Below the pieces are notes generated by a model. That model was not told the DNA's origin, searched no databases, and saw only the letters and a program-made list of their open reading frames with translations. Below are positions 1-8,925 of a DNA stretch of 64,000 nt, in pieces. Position 1 is the first letter of the stretch; each line of letters starts with the position of its first letter. Source of the stretch: JAAZNO01 sp964508025 (GTDB lineage Bacteria; Chloroflexota; Anaerolineae; B4-G1; SLSP01). The stretch covers positions 32,877 to 96,876 of the forward strand of contig CAZDSF010000003.1 in assembly GCA_964508025.1 (NCBI GenBank), given 5' to 3'. A program made the translations under genes and the position numbers.

Positions 1-740
1 GCCTGTGCATCGTCGAAGCGATCGAGCAGTGTGATTCGCACACGGCGCTGGGGGCGCAACCGGCGGCGGATCTCGTCCATGGGGCCAGTGGCGATCATGC
101 GTCCTTGCTCCAGAATACCCACATGGGTGGCGATGTCATCGAGCTCGCGCAAGACATGGGAGGAGAGGAAGATGGTCTTCCCCATATCTTGCAGCACGCG
201 CAACATATCACGCAACTCGACGCGCGCGCGGGGATCGAGACCGGCAGCGGGTTCATCGGCGAGGATGAGCGCGGGATCGTGGACGAGTGCGCGCGCCAGC
301 CCTAGCCGCTGGCGCATCCCGCGCGAAAGGGAGCGCACCTCGTCAGCGGCGCGGTGGCTCAGTCCGACCAGCTCGAGCAGGTCGGCGGCGATGCTGCGGC
401 GCCTCTCTGGCGCGATGCCGTAACACGCCGCGAAGAAATCCAGGTATTCGGCGGCGGACATCTCATCATACAGGCCGAATTCGTCGGGGATGTAGCCGAA
501 GAGGCGGCGCGCTTCACGCGGCTGGGTGCGGATGGAGTAACCGCCCAGACGCACGTCGCCGCGCTCGAAGGCGAGGAGGGTGGCGATGATGCGGATGGTG
601 GTGGTCTTGCCGGCGCCATTCGGCCCGACGAAGGCGTAGATCGCGCCGGCTTCGACGCGCAGATGCAACCCGTCGAGCGCGGGGCGCCGGGCTTTGCGAT
701 AGGTCTTGGTCAACGCTTCGATTTCGAGAATGGCGCTCAT
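1..740 (-). CDS. ABC transporter ATP-binding protein (C-terminus cut by window edge)
   Basis: ATPase subunit of an ABC exporter, powering a membrane partner that lies outside the window. About 246 residues are visible, read from an ATG at 740 to the window edge. Walker A GPNGAGKTT is at about residues 39-47, the signature LSRGMRQR follows, then Walker B LILADEP with AAGLDP, and the H-loop SSHVL. The order and spacing fit the CcmA/NatA-type subfamily used for drug, lipid or polysaccharide export; substrate cannot be told. The permease is probably just beyond position 1. A good sigma-70 promoter lies upstream at 776-803. Confidence 0.93.
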   Translation of the reverse strand, partial: MSAILEIEALTKTYRKARRPALDGLHLRVEAGAIYAFVGPNGAGKTTTIRIIATLLAFERGDVRLGGYSIRTQPREARRLFGYIPDEFGLYDEMSAAEYLDFFAACYGIAPERRRSIAADLLELVGLSHRAADEVRSLSRGMRQRLGLARALVHDPALILADEPAAGLDPRARVELRDMLRVLQDMGKTIFLSSHVLRELDDIATHVGILEQGRMIATGPMDEIRRRLRPQRRVRITLLDRFDDAQ

Positions 741-775
741 AGCAGCTCACCAGATGGTCCCCAAATCTGTTGCAG

Positions 776-803
776 AGTATAGGTCAGCCGGGCGGGTTGT
801 CAA
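776..803 (-). promoter_or_regulatory. sigma-70 promoter for the ABC ATPase gene
   Basis: On the minus strand a perfect TTGACA (798-803) and TATACT (776-781) are separated by 16 bases and point toward the ABC gene that starts at 740. Confidence 0.75.
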
Positions 804-854
804 CGTGACATTTTAGCTGTAAGCTGTGGGGGTTGAACTCTGGAGGTGCATGAT

Positions 855-1814
855 ATGGGAAAGGCGGAACTGTTTACGCTTCCGGGACGCAGAGCGCCGG
901 CGACGCCGCTGGAGTCGTTGCGTGAGGTCCTGGACGCGCTAGAGCAGCGTTTGGGCAGCCTGGCTTCCAGTACGGCGGAAGCGGCGTTGGAGACGCCACG
1001 GTTGTTTGATCGGGCGGCGGCATTGCTGGAGGATCTCCGCGCGCGCGATGCAGAGATCGCCGCTGAGGAGACACGTTTTGCCACTGTTTCTGCTATGTAT
1101 CGCAGCAAAGCGCCGGTGTTTTTGCGCCGCATTGGAGGCGTGGCCGCGTTGGCGGCTGAAAGAGAGCGGGTGAGACCGGCGGCATCCGCCTGGTGGTGGA
1201 CGTTGGATCTCTGGTGGGCGGAGCAACGCCGGGCCGTCTTGCAACGGCGGTTGAAGTGGGTGGGGCTTGCAGCGGCGGTGCTCGTTGTGGCGGGGCTGGT
1301 GTACGCGCGCTTCTTCGCGCCGGATGCGCTGACCCGCGCGGTGTTCAATTATCAATTCGAGGCTGCGGATCTGGCTGGAAGGGGCGACTACGCGGGCGCC
1401 CTTGAGCAGGTGGAGCTCGCGCTGGCGCTCAAGCCGGATGAGCCGGAACTGCTCACTTTGCAAGGCGTGCTGCTGGAAATGCTGGATGATGCTGCCGCGC
1501 CTGAGATCCTCGCGGCGGCGGCGCGCGCTTATGGGAACCAAGAGCAGTTTTTGACCACACGTGGGCAGTTGTACCTTCAGATGGGACAGTTCGAGGCGGC
1601 GCAGCAGGCGGCGGAAGCGTTGTTGGCCGTGAACGCGCAATCCCCGACGGCGTATCTCTATCGCGGCATGGCGGCGGAGGCCCTGGGAGATCGGCAACAG
1701 GCATTGGCCGACTATCAGCGGGCCGGAGAGCTGGCGCAGGAACAGAAACAACATCAGATTTACGTGACAGCGCGCAATCTGATGGGAAATTTACTCATGC
1801 AGACTGGCCCGTAA
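855..1814 (+). CDS. TPR-repeat membrane protein of unknown function
   Basis: A 319-residue protein with three parts: a charged helical N-terminal region (about 1-130, probably cytoplasmic), one hydrophobic segment at about 134-152, and a C-terminal half with tetratricopeptide-like helix pairs (pairs starting near the segments GRGDYAGALEQ, MGQFEAAQQA and LGDRQQALADY). TPRs usually hold protein partners together. I chose ATG 855 over the in-frame GTG at 846 because GGAGG at 842-846 is correctly spaced from the ATG and overlaps the GTG. No enzymatic motif is seen and the neighbours give no clue to a partner. Confidence 0.8.
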   Translation: MGKAELFTLPGRRAPATPLESLREVLDALEQRLGSLASSTAEAALETPRLFDRAAALLEDLRARDAEIAAEETRFATVSAMYRSKAPVFLRRIGGVAALAAERERVRPAASAWWWTLDLWWAEQRRAVLQRRLKWVGLAAAVLVVAGLVYARFFAPDALTRAVFNYQFEAADLAGRGDYAGALEQVELALALKPDEPELLTLQGVLLEMLDDAAAPEILAAAARAYGNQEQFLTTRGQLYLQMGQFEAAQQAAEALLAVNAQSPTAYLYRGMAAEALGDRQQALADYQRAGELAQEQKQHQIYVTARNLMGNLLMQTGP

Positions 1815-1860
1815 TTGGGAGGAGACACCGGTGCTGGCGCACACCATCCCGGTACGAAAA

Positions 1861-1951
1861 AGCGTGCGTAGAGAGCAGTGAGCAGTCAAGATTGGCGAAA
1901 CTTGCTCATTACTTACGGCTTTCTGCTCGCCAGCTACTATTTTCGAAGGAG
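1861..1951 (+). repeat. Orphan copy of the GAGCAG/CTGCTC leader repeat
   Basis: Begins AGCGTGCGTAGAGAGCAGTG and ends in GAAGGAG, like the copies upstream of genes at 7445, 53312 and 57804. Here the SD-like end is followed only by a very short frame (ATG near 1977, stop after six codons), so this copy appears to be detached from a gene. Confidence 0.6.
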
Positions 1952-1985
1952 ACTTCACCGGCTGCCGCCGACCACCATGAATGAA

Positions 1986-2044
1986 AATGTACCGTAGGTT
2001 ACCAAACCTGCGCCAAGAGAGCGAACTGCAGTTCGCGGTACATT
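1986..2044 (+). other. Compact three-stem dyad structure upstream of the oxidase gene
   Basis: Outer arms AATGTACC (1986-1993) and GGTACATT (2037-2044) pair perfectly. Inside are a hairpin AGGTT/AACCT (1996-2000 with 2005-2009, four-base loop) and a perfect 16-base palindrome GCGAACTGCAGTTCGC (2021-2036). Together they can fold as a three-way junction, as RNA or as extruded DNA. With the leader repeat before it and the oxidase leader after it, this fills the 300-base gap 1815-2114, in which I see no gene. Confidence 0.55.
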
Positions 2045-2062
2045 GGCTACGCTGTTGATTTT

Positions 2063-2107
2063 TGATCGGTGATATCCGTGTCAATCCGTGAGCCATTTTT
2101 GAAGGAG
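2063..2107 (+). repeat. TCCGTG-type leader repeat upstream of the oxidase gene
   Basis: Contains GATATCCGTG, TCAATCCGTG and AGCCAT in series, ending in the GAAGGAG ribosome-binding site of the gene at 2115. The 16-base core TCAATCCGTGAGCCAT is found exactly, in the opposite orientation, at 22781-22796 upstream of the exonuclease gene. Confidence 0.65.
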
Positions 2108-2114
2108 CGCAGTA

Positions 2115-2792
2115 ATGAAACAACCCGAAATTGATCTCAAGCGCGAACATCAGGCCACGCTGGCGCGCCCACGTTACCCTTATGGGCTGGCGGCGCGCTT
2201 CTTTTTTGCTTCCATGGATCTGTTGACGGGGCGAAATGTGACCCTCCCCAAAGCCAAACTGCTGGAAATGTTGGCGAGCATTCCGTACCGGGAATGGGAA
2301 AATCACCAGTATCGCCGCCTCACGCGCCGCTATCACGATACGGCATGGGTGCAACGCGCGCGGGGGATTGTGGATTGGGGCCGAGAAGCGCAGGATAATG
2401 AGTACTGGCATTTGCTGGTGTTGCAGGAGAAGATGCGCGCGGATGGACTCAAAGATCCCTGGTATCTCAAGCCGCCCATTCCCTGGCTGATGGTCTGGAT
2501 TTATGTGGGGCTGGCGCGGTTGCTGGCATTCTTCAGCCTGCGCGGCGCTTTCTTGTTCAACGGGCAATTTGAGGATCATGCGGAGCACGAGTATGCCCGG
2601 TTGGTGGCGCAGCATCCTGAGTGGGAGACTCAGCCGGTGCAGAGTGCGGTGGTCGCGGAACAGACAGATGCGACCACGTGGGCGGATGTGTTCCGCCGCA
2701 TCAGTCTCGATGAGCGCGATCACCGGAATCGCAGCTTCTTGTATGCGGGCCGGCCGGAACAGATGGTGACTTATCCAGGAATGCCGCAATAG
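2115..2792 (+). CDS. Alternative oxidase (AOX/PTOX-family) diiron quinol oxidase
   Basis: This family oxidises quinol and reduces oxygen to water without pumping protons, as an interfacial membrane protein. All six expected diiron ligands can be placed: Glu51 in KLLEML, Glu96 and His99 in NEYWH, Glu153 in FEDHAEHEY, and Glu200 and His203 in DERDH. The order and spacing follow the plant plastid terminal oxidase pattern (LE..ARVPY, NE.HHLL, VESHAY, DDEAEH) more closely than the mitochondrial type. Hydrophobic stretch about 122-148. Length 225 is short but within the bacterial range. ATG 2115 has GAAGGAG at a good distance. No quinone or cytochrome genes are adjacent, so it stands alone. The family call is from motif matching by eye. 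Confidence 0.8.
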   Translation: MKQPEIDLKREHQATLARPRYPYGLAARFFFASMDLLTGRNVTLPKAKLLEMLASIPYREWENHQYRRLTRRYHDTAWVQRARGIVDWGREAQDNEYWHLLVLQEKMRADGLKDPWYLKPPIPWLMVWIYVGLARLLAFFSLRGAFLFNGQFEDHAEHEYARLVAQHPEWETQPVQSAVVAEQTDATTWADVFRRISLDERDHRNRSFLYAGRPEQMVTYPGMPQ

Positions 2793-2809
2793 GCGCTGCT
2801 CAGCGTTTA

Positions 2810-5800
2810 TCAGCGTTGTCGCAATGCCTGTGCTAATGTGCGAGCCAGCTGTTCCACGTCCGGCGGCTTGAGCAGCCAATCGGTGGGGCCCAGGGCGTGT
2901 AATTCGCTGAGCTCGCTTTGCAGCGGATAGCCGCTGAGGATGATAACGGGCTGGGACAGGCCGCGCTGGCGGATGGCTTCCAGGAGGCCCTGACCGCTCA
3001 ATTGCGGCATGACAAAATCGCTTAACACCAGAGCGATCTCATCCGCGTGTTGTGTCAGGATTTCCAGCGCTTCGTGACCGTGCATGGCTTCCAGCGGGTG
3101 ATACCCCAGCGTTTTCAGAATGCTGACCAGCGCAGCTCTTACGCCGGGATCATCTTCCACGACCAGAACGTGCTCGCCATTTCCCAGATGGGCAGATTCG
3201 AGCATCATTGCGGCGGTATTGGCAACGTCCAGTGCGCTGCTGGGCAGATAGATGGTGAACACGCTGCCCGCTCCAAGGCGTGAACTGACTTCAATTTCCC
3301 CTTGATGTTGTTTTACGATGCCATGCACCTGCGCCAATCCCAACCCACTGCCTTTGCCCGGTGGTTTGGTGGTGAAAAATGGCTCGAACAGGTGCGCCAC
3401 TACTTCTGGCGGCATGCCTGTGCCCGTGTCGGCGACCGTCACCTTGATCCATAAGCCGGGTTCGAGTGGGGGACGCTCCTGGCGTTGTTGCACAACCAGG
3501 TGCTCCAGGCCAATGCGTAGGCCGCCGCCCTCTGGCATGGCGTCGCGCGCGTTGACGGCCAGATTGAAGAGGGTTTGCTGAAGCCGGGTGGGATCAGCAT
3601 GAACGATGTATTCGGCTTCTGCGGCGTGCAACTCGATGTGGATGTTTTCGGGCAGGGTGCGGCGCAACAGGACGAGTTGCTCTTGCATAAAGGGTAGCAG
3701 GTCGAGCGGATGGCGTTCGAGTATCGTGCGGCGCCCGAAGTCTACAATTTGCCGGATCAGCTCGGCGGCCCGTTTGGCCTGTTGCAGCATGATCTGCAGC
3801 CGCCCAGCGATTGGCTCTTGCAGCGCCGGCGTCTGAAGCGACATCTGGGTGTAAAGCATGATGATGGCGAGGATGTTGTTGAAGTCGTGGGCAATGCCGG
3901 CAGCCAGTTGCCCCACGGCAGCCAGGCGCTCCTGTTGTACCATGCGCTGCTGCGTCTGCTGTAGCTCGGTCAGCGCCGCGCTCAAGTTCTGGTTGCTCTG
4001 GCGGAGCGCTTCCTCGCTGTGTTTGCGCTCGGTGATGTCGTGCCCGATGCCGACAATGCCGATGATCTTCCCCTGATCATCGCGTAGCGGCATTTTGGAG
4101 GTGACCAGCCAGCGTTCCTCTCCGGTGTTTCGCACCAGACGTTCTTCGCGGTCGAAGATGGGGATGCCGCCTTCTAGCACGGCTCTGTCGTCGCGCATGA
4201 ATTCCTGGGCGATATCGGGCGGGAAGATTTCATCATCTGTTTTTCCCAACGCCTCTGCTTCAGTTGTAAAGCCCATGTTGATCAGATCGGCGCGGTTCGC
4301 CAGCACTTTGCGCAATTCCGGGTCTTTCACGTACACCGCATCCGGTAGATTCTCGATCACAGTACGCAACAGAATGCGCTGGCGCGCCAGCGCCTCTTCG
4401 GCTTGCTTGCGCGTGGTGATGTCTTCGATCACGCTGATGAAATACATGGGAGCGCCGACTTCATCCCGCATCAGCGACGTTGTGATGCTAACCCATACCA
4501 GATCGCCGCTGCGGTGGATATAGCGTTTCTCACGTTGGAAGGTTTCGATTTCCCCGGCAACCAGGCGTTCGGACAGTTCCAGATCCATGGCGAGGTCATC
4601 AGGGTGCGTGATGTCCTGAAACCGCATCGTCAGCAGCGTCTCGCGGGGATAACCTGTAATGTCGCATAGTCTATCGTTGACGCGCAAGAGACGGCCATCA
4701 AGGGCGGTGTGGCTGATGCCCACGGCGGCTTGCTCAAAAGTGTTGCGGTAGCGGATTTCGCTTGCGCGTAGCGCTTCTGCTGCTTCACGCTGCGCAGTAA
4801 TATCTATCACGCTGGCGAGTGCAATCCCTGGTTGATCAGGATTCAAGTGCAGCAACTCTCCAATGACCCGCACCCAGCGCACGCCACCATCCTTGCGGAC
4901 ATAGCGCTTCTCGATCTCATAATTGACTATCAGATTTTCCAGGCACTGACGAATCTGCGGAGTTTCTCGTTGCCAGTCTTCTGGATGTGTAATATCAGCG
5001 ACGGTCAACTGCCGGAGTTCTTCCTCGGTGTAGCCGACGATGTCGAGGAAGTGCTGGTTTACCTGCACGAAGCTTTGATCCCTCGTGTTGACGATGGCGA
5101 TGCCCACCGGGCTATGTTCGAAGATGCCGCGAAAACGTTCCTCGCTGGCTGAGAGCGCGGCGCTGGCTTTCTGACGCATCTCAACGTACCGGGCGATGAC
5201 ATAACCGGTCATCAATCCCGCTGCTGTGAACATGACCAGAGCAATAATCTCGTAGGAGGTTGTGATCGAAAAAGCGCTCTTTGGAAAGGTGAGCTTGATG
5301 AAGACGCTGTTTGCCAGCAGCAGGGCGCTCCACAGCCCAAACGCTGCCAGCATAGAAACTAGCACGATCTTGCCGTTGTCACGCGCGTGCGCCGGGATGG
5401 GGAGTCGCAGCGGTCGGCGTACTTCGGGGCTGATGAGCGCGCACAACGCCACAAAGAACGCCAGGAAGAGGTTGAGCGTGCCTTTAGCGACGAGACTATT
5501 CAGCACCTCGATGGGCACGGTGGGGAGCGCCTCGGGCGCCCATACCGGCGGATTGGCAGCCATTGCGGGGGGATAGCCGTACCGTGTCCCCGTGGCGTAG
5601 ACAACGGCGAAGAGTACCTGAGCGATGAGGGGGTGATTCCACAGTGCGGGCTTCAGGTCACGGCGCTTAGCGCAATACCCGTGCCAGGTGAACCACAGCA
5701 GCACCAGCGCCGCTGTCACGCCATTGGCCCAACCATTGCTCGGCCAGAGAAAGAAGGGATACAGCGCTCCCAAACCGCACAATCCGGCGATGAAGCCATA

Positions 5801-6004
5801 GCGCGCGCCGTAAGCCATGCCTGCTATCAGCGGGAAGCAATAAGACCAGAGAATCGAAAGCGTGAGCGGCGGTACGGAGAAGCTGAAGCCGTAGAATGCA
5901 CCCAGAAATCCGACATAGCCTAACAGCAGCGAGACGAGTACCTTACGCGGTTCTAGGATTCTGTCAGGAGCAGGTCTTGACCTCTCTGTTGCGTTTTGTG
6001 CCAC
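2810..6004 (-). CDS. Membrane hybrid sensor histidine kinase with three PAS domains and a receiver
   Basis: A 1064-residue signal-transduction kinase. Residues 22-270 hold about seven to eight hydrophobic segments, a membrane sensor module. PAS domains follow at about 285-405, 410-530 and 545-660. The HisKA H-box is GIAHDFNN with the phospho-accepting His706. The HATPase shows DTGTGMP and GKGSGLGLAQV. A C-terminal receiver (about 935-1064) has VVEDD, the acceptor Asp in LVLSDFVMP, and Lys in LLKPP. No output domain or response regulator gene is adjacent; the phosphate may pass to an unlinked partner. The start is GTG with GAGGGG before it. Confidence 0.9.
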   Translation of the reverse strand: MAQNATERSRPAPDRILEPRKVLVSLLLGYVGFLGAFYGFSFSVPPLTLSILWSYCFPLIAGMAYGARYGFIAGLCGLGALYPFFLWPSNGWANGVTAALVLLWFTWHGYCAKRRDLKPALWNHPLIAQVLFAVVYATGTRYGYPPAMAANPPVWAPEALPTVPIEVLNSLVAKGTLNLFLAFFVALCALISPEVRRPLRLPIPAHARDNGKIVLVSMLAAFGLWSALLLANSVFIKLTFPKSAFSITTSYEIIALVMFTAAGLMTGYVIARYVEMRQKASAALSASEERFRGIFEHSPVGIAIVNTRDQSFVQVNQHFLDIVGYTEEELRQLTVADITHPEDWQRETPQIRQCLENLIVNYEIEKRYVRKDGGVRWVRVIGELLHLNPDQPGIALASVIDITAQREAAEALRASEIRYRNTFEQAAVGISHTALDGRLLRVNDRLCDITGYPRETLLTMRFQDITHPDDLAMDLELSERLVAGEIETFQREKRYIHRSGDLVWVSITTSLMRDEVGAPMYFISVIEDITTRKQAEEALARQRILLRTVIENLPDAVYVKDPELRKVLANRADLINMGFTTEAEALGKTDDEIFPPDIAQEFMRDDRAVLEGGIPIFDREERLVRNTGEERWLVTSKMPLRDDQGKIIGIVGIGHDITERKHSEEALRQSNQNLSAALTELQQTQQRMVQQERLAAVGQLAAGIAHDFNNILAIIMLYTQMSLQTPALQEPIAGRLQIMLQQAKRAAELIRQIVDFGRRTILERHPLDLLPFMQEQLVLLRRTLPENIHIELHAAEAEYIVHADPTRLQQTLFNLAVNARDAMPEGGGLRIGLEHLVVQQRQERPPLEPGLWIKVTVADTGTGMPPEVVAHLFEPFFTTKPPGKGSGLGLAQVHGIVKQHQGEIEVSSRLGAGSVFTIYLPSSALDVANTAAMMLESAHLGNGEHVLVVEDDPGVRAALVSILKTLGYHPLEAMHGHEALEILTQHADEIALVLSDFVMPQLSGQGLLEAIRQRGLSQPVIILSGYPLQSELSELHALGPTDWLLKPPDVEQLARTLAQALRQR

Positions 6005-6035
6005 GGTATCCCCTCACTGTGGATAGGTTAACCCT

Positions 6036-6063
6036 AGTGTACCTCAAACCATCAGACTGACAA
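6036..6063 (-). promoter_or_regulatory. sigma-70 promoter for the hybrid kinase gene
   Basis: On the minus strand TTGTCA (6058-6063), a 16-base spacer and TACACT (6036-6041), about 30 bases upstream of the GTG start at 6004. Confidence 0.65.
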
Positions 6064-6217
6064 CTTTTGTTCTATGATGTCGGCTGTGGCGCTTTTCCCT
6101 TTTTCATCTCCAAGACTATAATACAGGGTGAATGCTGAATGAATTCACTTTCCGAGGGCGCGGAGTTTTCTCATTTTTTCGCCTTCATTCTTCATCACTT
6201 TCAGGGAGGGTTTGAGC

Positions 6218-7252
6218 ATGAAGCTGGTAGATCTCCGCAGCGATACGGTCACACGTCCCACGCCCGCGATGTGGAAGGCAATGGCGTTGGCAGAGGTGGG
6301 CGATGATGTGTTGGGTGATGATCCCACGGTGAAACGCCTGGAAACCCTGGCTGCCGACCGCTTGGATAAGGAAGCCGCACTCTTTGTCCCCAGTGGGACG
6401 ATGGGGAATCTGGCCGCGCTGCTGGCGCACTGCGGGCGCGGCGATGAGGTGATTCTGGGCGACAAGTCCCACACCATCGTCTACGAGCAAGGCGGGATGG
6501 CGGCGCTGGGCGGCATCATGCCGCGCACGTTGCCCAATCAGCCGGATGGCACGTTGCGCCTGGCAGAAATCGAAGCGGCGATTCGGGGCGATAATGTGCA
6601 TTACCCGCGCACGCGCCTCATTTGCCTGGAGAACACCCACAACAACTGCTTTGGCGTTCCGTTGACCGCTGCTTATACCGCAGAGGTGGTGGCGCTGGCA
6701 CGGCGTCACGGGCTGAAAACGCACATTGATGGCGCGCGGATCTTCAATGCTGCTGCCGCGCTGGAAGTGGACGTCCGCGCGTTGGTGCGCGGCGTGGATT
6801 CGGTGACGTTCTGTCTCTCGAAAGGGCTGTGCGCGCCGGTCGGCTCGGTGCTGTGCGGGAGCGCACCCTTCATCGCCGAGGCGCGCCGGGCGCGGAAGGT
6901 GCTCGGCGGCGGGATGCGGCAGGCGGGGATTCTCGCGGCGGCGGGCATCGTCGCCCTCGAAGAGATGACGCTGCGCCTCGACGCGGATCACGCCTGCGCG
7001 CAATGCCTCGCCGAAGGGCTGGCGACGATTCCCGGCATCGAAGTCTTCCCGGTGCATACCAACATGGTTTACTTCGGCTTGACCGATGCGGTTGCATTGA
7101 CTGCTTATGAAGTCACGGCGCGGCTCAGAGAACGCGGCGTGCTGGTATTGCCACGGGACGCGCGCAGTTTCCGCGCGGTGACGCATTACTGGATTGACGC
7201 GGACGCTGTGGATTACGTACTGGAAACCGTGCGCGCGGTGTTGACGGCATAA
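6218..7252 (+). CDS. ltaE: Low-specificity L-threonine aldolase
   Basis: Pyridoxal-phosphate enzyme that splits L-threonine or L-allo-threonine to glycine and acetaldehyde. The 344-residue protein starts MKLVDLRSDTVTRPT, has the GDDVLGDDP segment, the PLP-facing HIDGARIFNA, and the cofactor lysine in FCLSKGLCAPVGS. ATG 6218 is preferred to the in-frame TTG at 6212 because AGGGAGGG at 6202-6209 fits it. A TATAAT at 6117-6122 is a possible -10. Serine dehydratase genes lie 1.7 kb downstream, so this stretch handles small hydroxy-amino acids. Confidence 0.95.
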   Translation: MKLVDLRSDTVTRPTPAMWKAMALAEVGDDVLGDDPTVKRLETLAADRLDKEAALFVPSGTMGNLAALLAHCGRGDEVILGDKSHTIVYEQGGMAALGGIMPRTLPNQPDGTLRLAEIEAAIRGDNVHYPRTRLICLENTHNNCFGVPLTAAYTAEVVALARRHGLKTHIDGARIFNAAAALEVDVRALVRGVDSVTFCLSKGLCAPVGSVLCGSAPFIAEARRARKVLGGGMRQAGILAAAGIVALEEMTLRLDADHACAQCLAEGLATIPGIEVFPVHTNMVYFGLTDAVALTAYEVTARLRERGVLVLPRDARSFRAVTHYWIDADAVDYVLETVRAVLTA

Positions 7253-7330
7253 CGGGACAGGGGCGCGGAGGGGCGGAAAGGCAGAGGGGTAGAGGTTTTC
7301 TTCTTCATCATTTCATCCTGGCGCGAAAAA

Positions 7331-7437
7331 AGTGAGTAGAGAGCAGTGAGCAGGATGCCATTCGCCATTCGCCATTCGCCATTCGCCATACTCAAACGGC
7401 TCACCCTTCACTGCTCACCCATTACTATTTTAGGAGG
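7331..7437 (+). repeat. GAGCAG/CTGCTC leader repeat carrying a CATTCGC heptamer insert
   Basis: Starts AGTGAGTAGAGAGCAGTGAG, then at 7358-7388 more than four tandem copies of the heptamer CATTCGC, then GCTCACCC twice exactly 14 bases apart, then ATTACTATTTT and AGGAGG, which is the ribosome-binding site of the gene at 7445. The heptamer block sits in the middle of what is otherwise the same element as at 53211 and 57702. Confidence 0.7.
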
Positions 7438-7444
7438 TGCTACT

Positions 7445-8074
7445 ATGGCGAGAGCAAAGGCAAGCGACAGTCCAATCTATCAGTTGCGCATTGATCTGCG
7501 CGACATTCGCCCGCCGATTTGGCGGCGCATTCTGGTGCGGGGCGATGCCACATTGCACCGGTTGCACGAGATCATCCAGGTGTTGTTTGATTGGGCCGGG
7601 TATCACCTGCACATGTTTGACGTTGGAGGAGTCGAGTTCACCGATGATCGGGAGTCTCAACAGGAATTCGAGATGCGCGATGAGGGGCGCGTGCGACTGG
7701 ATGCGCTGGGGTTGCGAGAAGGCGTGAGCTTTCTCTATACCTATGATTTTGGCGACAACTGGGAGCATCTCATCAAGGTAGAAAAGGTGCTGCCGCCAGA
7801 TCCGGCGGGCGCGTATCCGGTGTGCCTCAAAGGAAAACGCGCCGGGCCGCCAGAAGATTGCGGCGGCCCGTGGGGCTTTGAAGCGATCGTGGACGTGTTC
7901 AAAGCTGTCGCCGCCGGCGAGCTGGCGTTGCCCTCTGAGGATGACGAGCTCGAGGCCGAAGCCGCCGAGTATGACGAGCGCCTTGAATTGCTGGAATGGG
8001 TTGGCGAGGATTACAATCCCGAAGCTTTCGATCTGGACGCCATCAACACGGCGCTCCGAAACTTCCAGAAGTAG
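7445..8074 (+). CDS. Plasmid pRiA4b ORF-3-like domain protein
   Basis: A 209-residue protein matching the pRiA4b ORF-3 family (small widespread domain, biochemical role unknown). The family hallmarks are visible: YQLRIDLRDIRPPIWRRI near the N-terminus, LHRLHEIIQ, then TYDFGDNWEH, then a Gly/Pro patch PEDCGGPWGF, and a C-terminal acidic helix region. AGGAGG at 7432-7437 is well placed for ATG 7445. It is 11 bases upstream of the hydrolase gene, so the two are probably transcribed together. The family has no established substrate, so no function is claimed. Confidence 0.88.
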   Translation: MARAKASDSPIYQLRIDLRDIRPPIWRRILVRGDATLHRLHEIIQVLFDWAGYHLHMFDVGGVEFTDDRESQQEFEMRDEGRVRLDALGLREGVSFLYTYDFGDNWEHLIKVEKVLPPDPAGAYPVCLKGKRAGPPEDCGGPWGFEAIVDVFKAVAAGELALPSEDDELEAEAAEYDERLELLEWVGEDYNPEAFDLDAINTALRNFQK

Positions 8075-8085
8075 GGGGAAATGCT

Positions 8086-8925
8086 ATGCACCACGAAGAA
8101 GGCGCGTTTGTCACGCACGATGGTCTGGAACTCTACTGCCAGTCCTGGCAGCCGGAGGGGGAAGCGCGCGCGAATCTGCTCTTTGTCCACGGCATCGGCG
8201 AGCACAGTGGGCGCTACGGCAATCTCGTCGCCTGGTTTGCGCCCAAGGGCTACGCCCTGCACGGTTTCGATCATCGCGGGCATGGGAAATCACCAGGCCC
8301 GCGCGGGCACATTCGGCGCTGGGATGATCTCCGCGAGGATGTGCACGCCTTCCGGCAGGTTGTGGAGCGACAGTACGCGGGCGCGCCCACGGTACTGCTC
8401 GGTCATAGCATGGGCGGGCTGACCGTATTGGATTACGGCCTGCACCATGGCGTGGGTCTCAAGGCTCTGGTCGCCTCGGCGCCGCCGCTGGCGCAGAGCG
8501 AGGACATTTCGCCGTTGTTGCTCTTTGCCGCGCGGGCGCTCTCTTCCATCACGCCGGGCCTCACGATGAAGACGGGCCTCAACGCCGATGGCCTCTCACG
8601 GGATAAAGCCGTCGTCCAGGCATACCGCGAGGATCCGCTGGTGCATGGCTTCGCCACGCCGCGTTTAGGCGCGGAGATGCAGCGCGTGATGAAGACGACG
8701 CTGGCTGGCGCGCCGCGTTGGCCCGTGGATCTGCCGCTGTGTATCGTCCACGGCGGCGCGGACAAAATCTGCCCGCCCAGCGGCAGCCTGACCTTCTACG
8801 AGAACGCCACAGCGCGCCAGAAAGCGCGCTACGAATATCCCGATTTCCTGCACGAAGTCTTCAACGAATGGGGCAAGGAGCGGGTATTCACCGACATCGA
8901 GACCTGGCTTGAGCGTATCTTATAG
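8086..8925 (+). CDS. Alpha/beta hydrolase, monoacylglycerol lipase / lysophospholipase type
   Basis: Predicted serine esterase of 279 residues acting on monoglycerides or lysophospholipids. The nucleophile elbow is GHSMGG, the oxyanion region is FVHGIGEHSGRY, the acid is probably the Asp in HGGADKICPP and the His is in FLHEVFNE. GFDHRGHGKS is typical of the monoglyceride-lipase branch. No signal peptide. ATG 8086 has AGGGGGA upstream. The stop abuts the sdaAB start (TAG then ATG), so it may be co-transcribed with the serine dehydratase genes, though no metabolic link is obvious. Confidence 0.88.
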   Translation: MHHEEGAFVTHDGLELYCQSWQPEGEARANLLFVHGIGEHSGRYGNLVAWFAPKGYALHGFDHRGHGKSPGPRGHIRRWDDLREDVHAFRQVVERQYAGAPTVLLGHSMGGLTVLDYGLHHGVGLKALVASAPPLAQSEDISPLLLFAARALSSITPGLTMKTGLNADGLSRDKAVVQAYREDPLVHGFATPRLGAEMQRVMKTTLAGAPRWPVDLPLCIVHGGADKICPPSGSLTFYENATARQKARYEYPDFLHEVFNEWGKERVFTDIETWLERIL

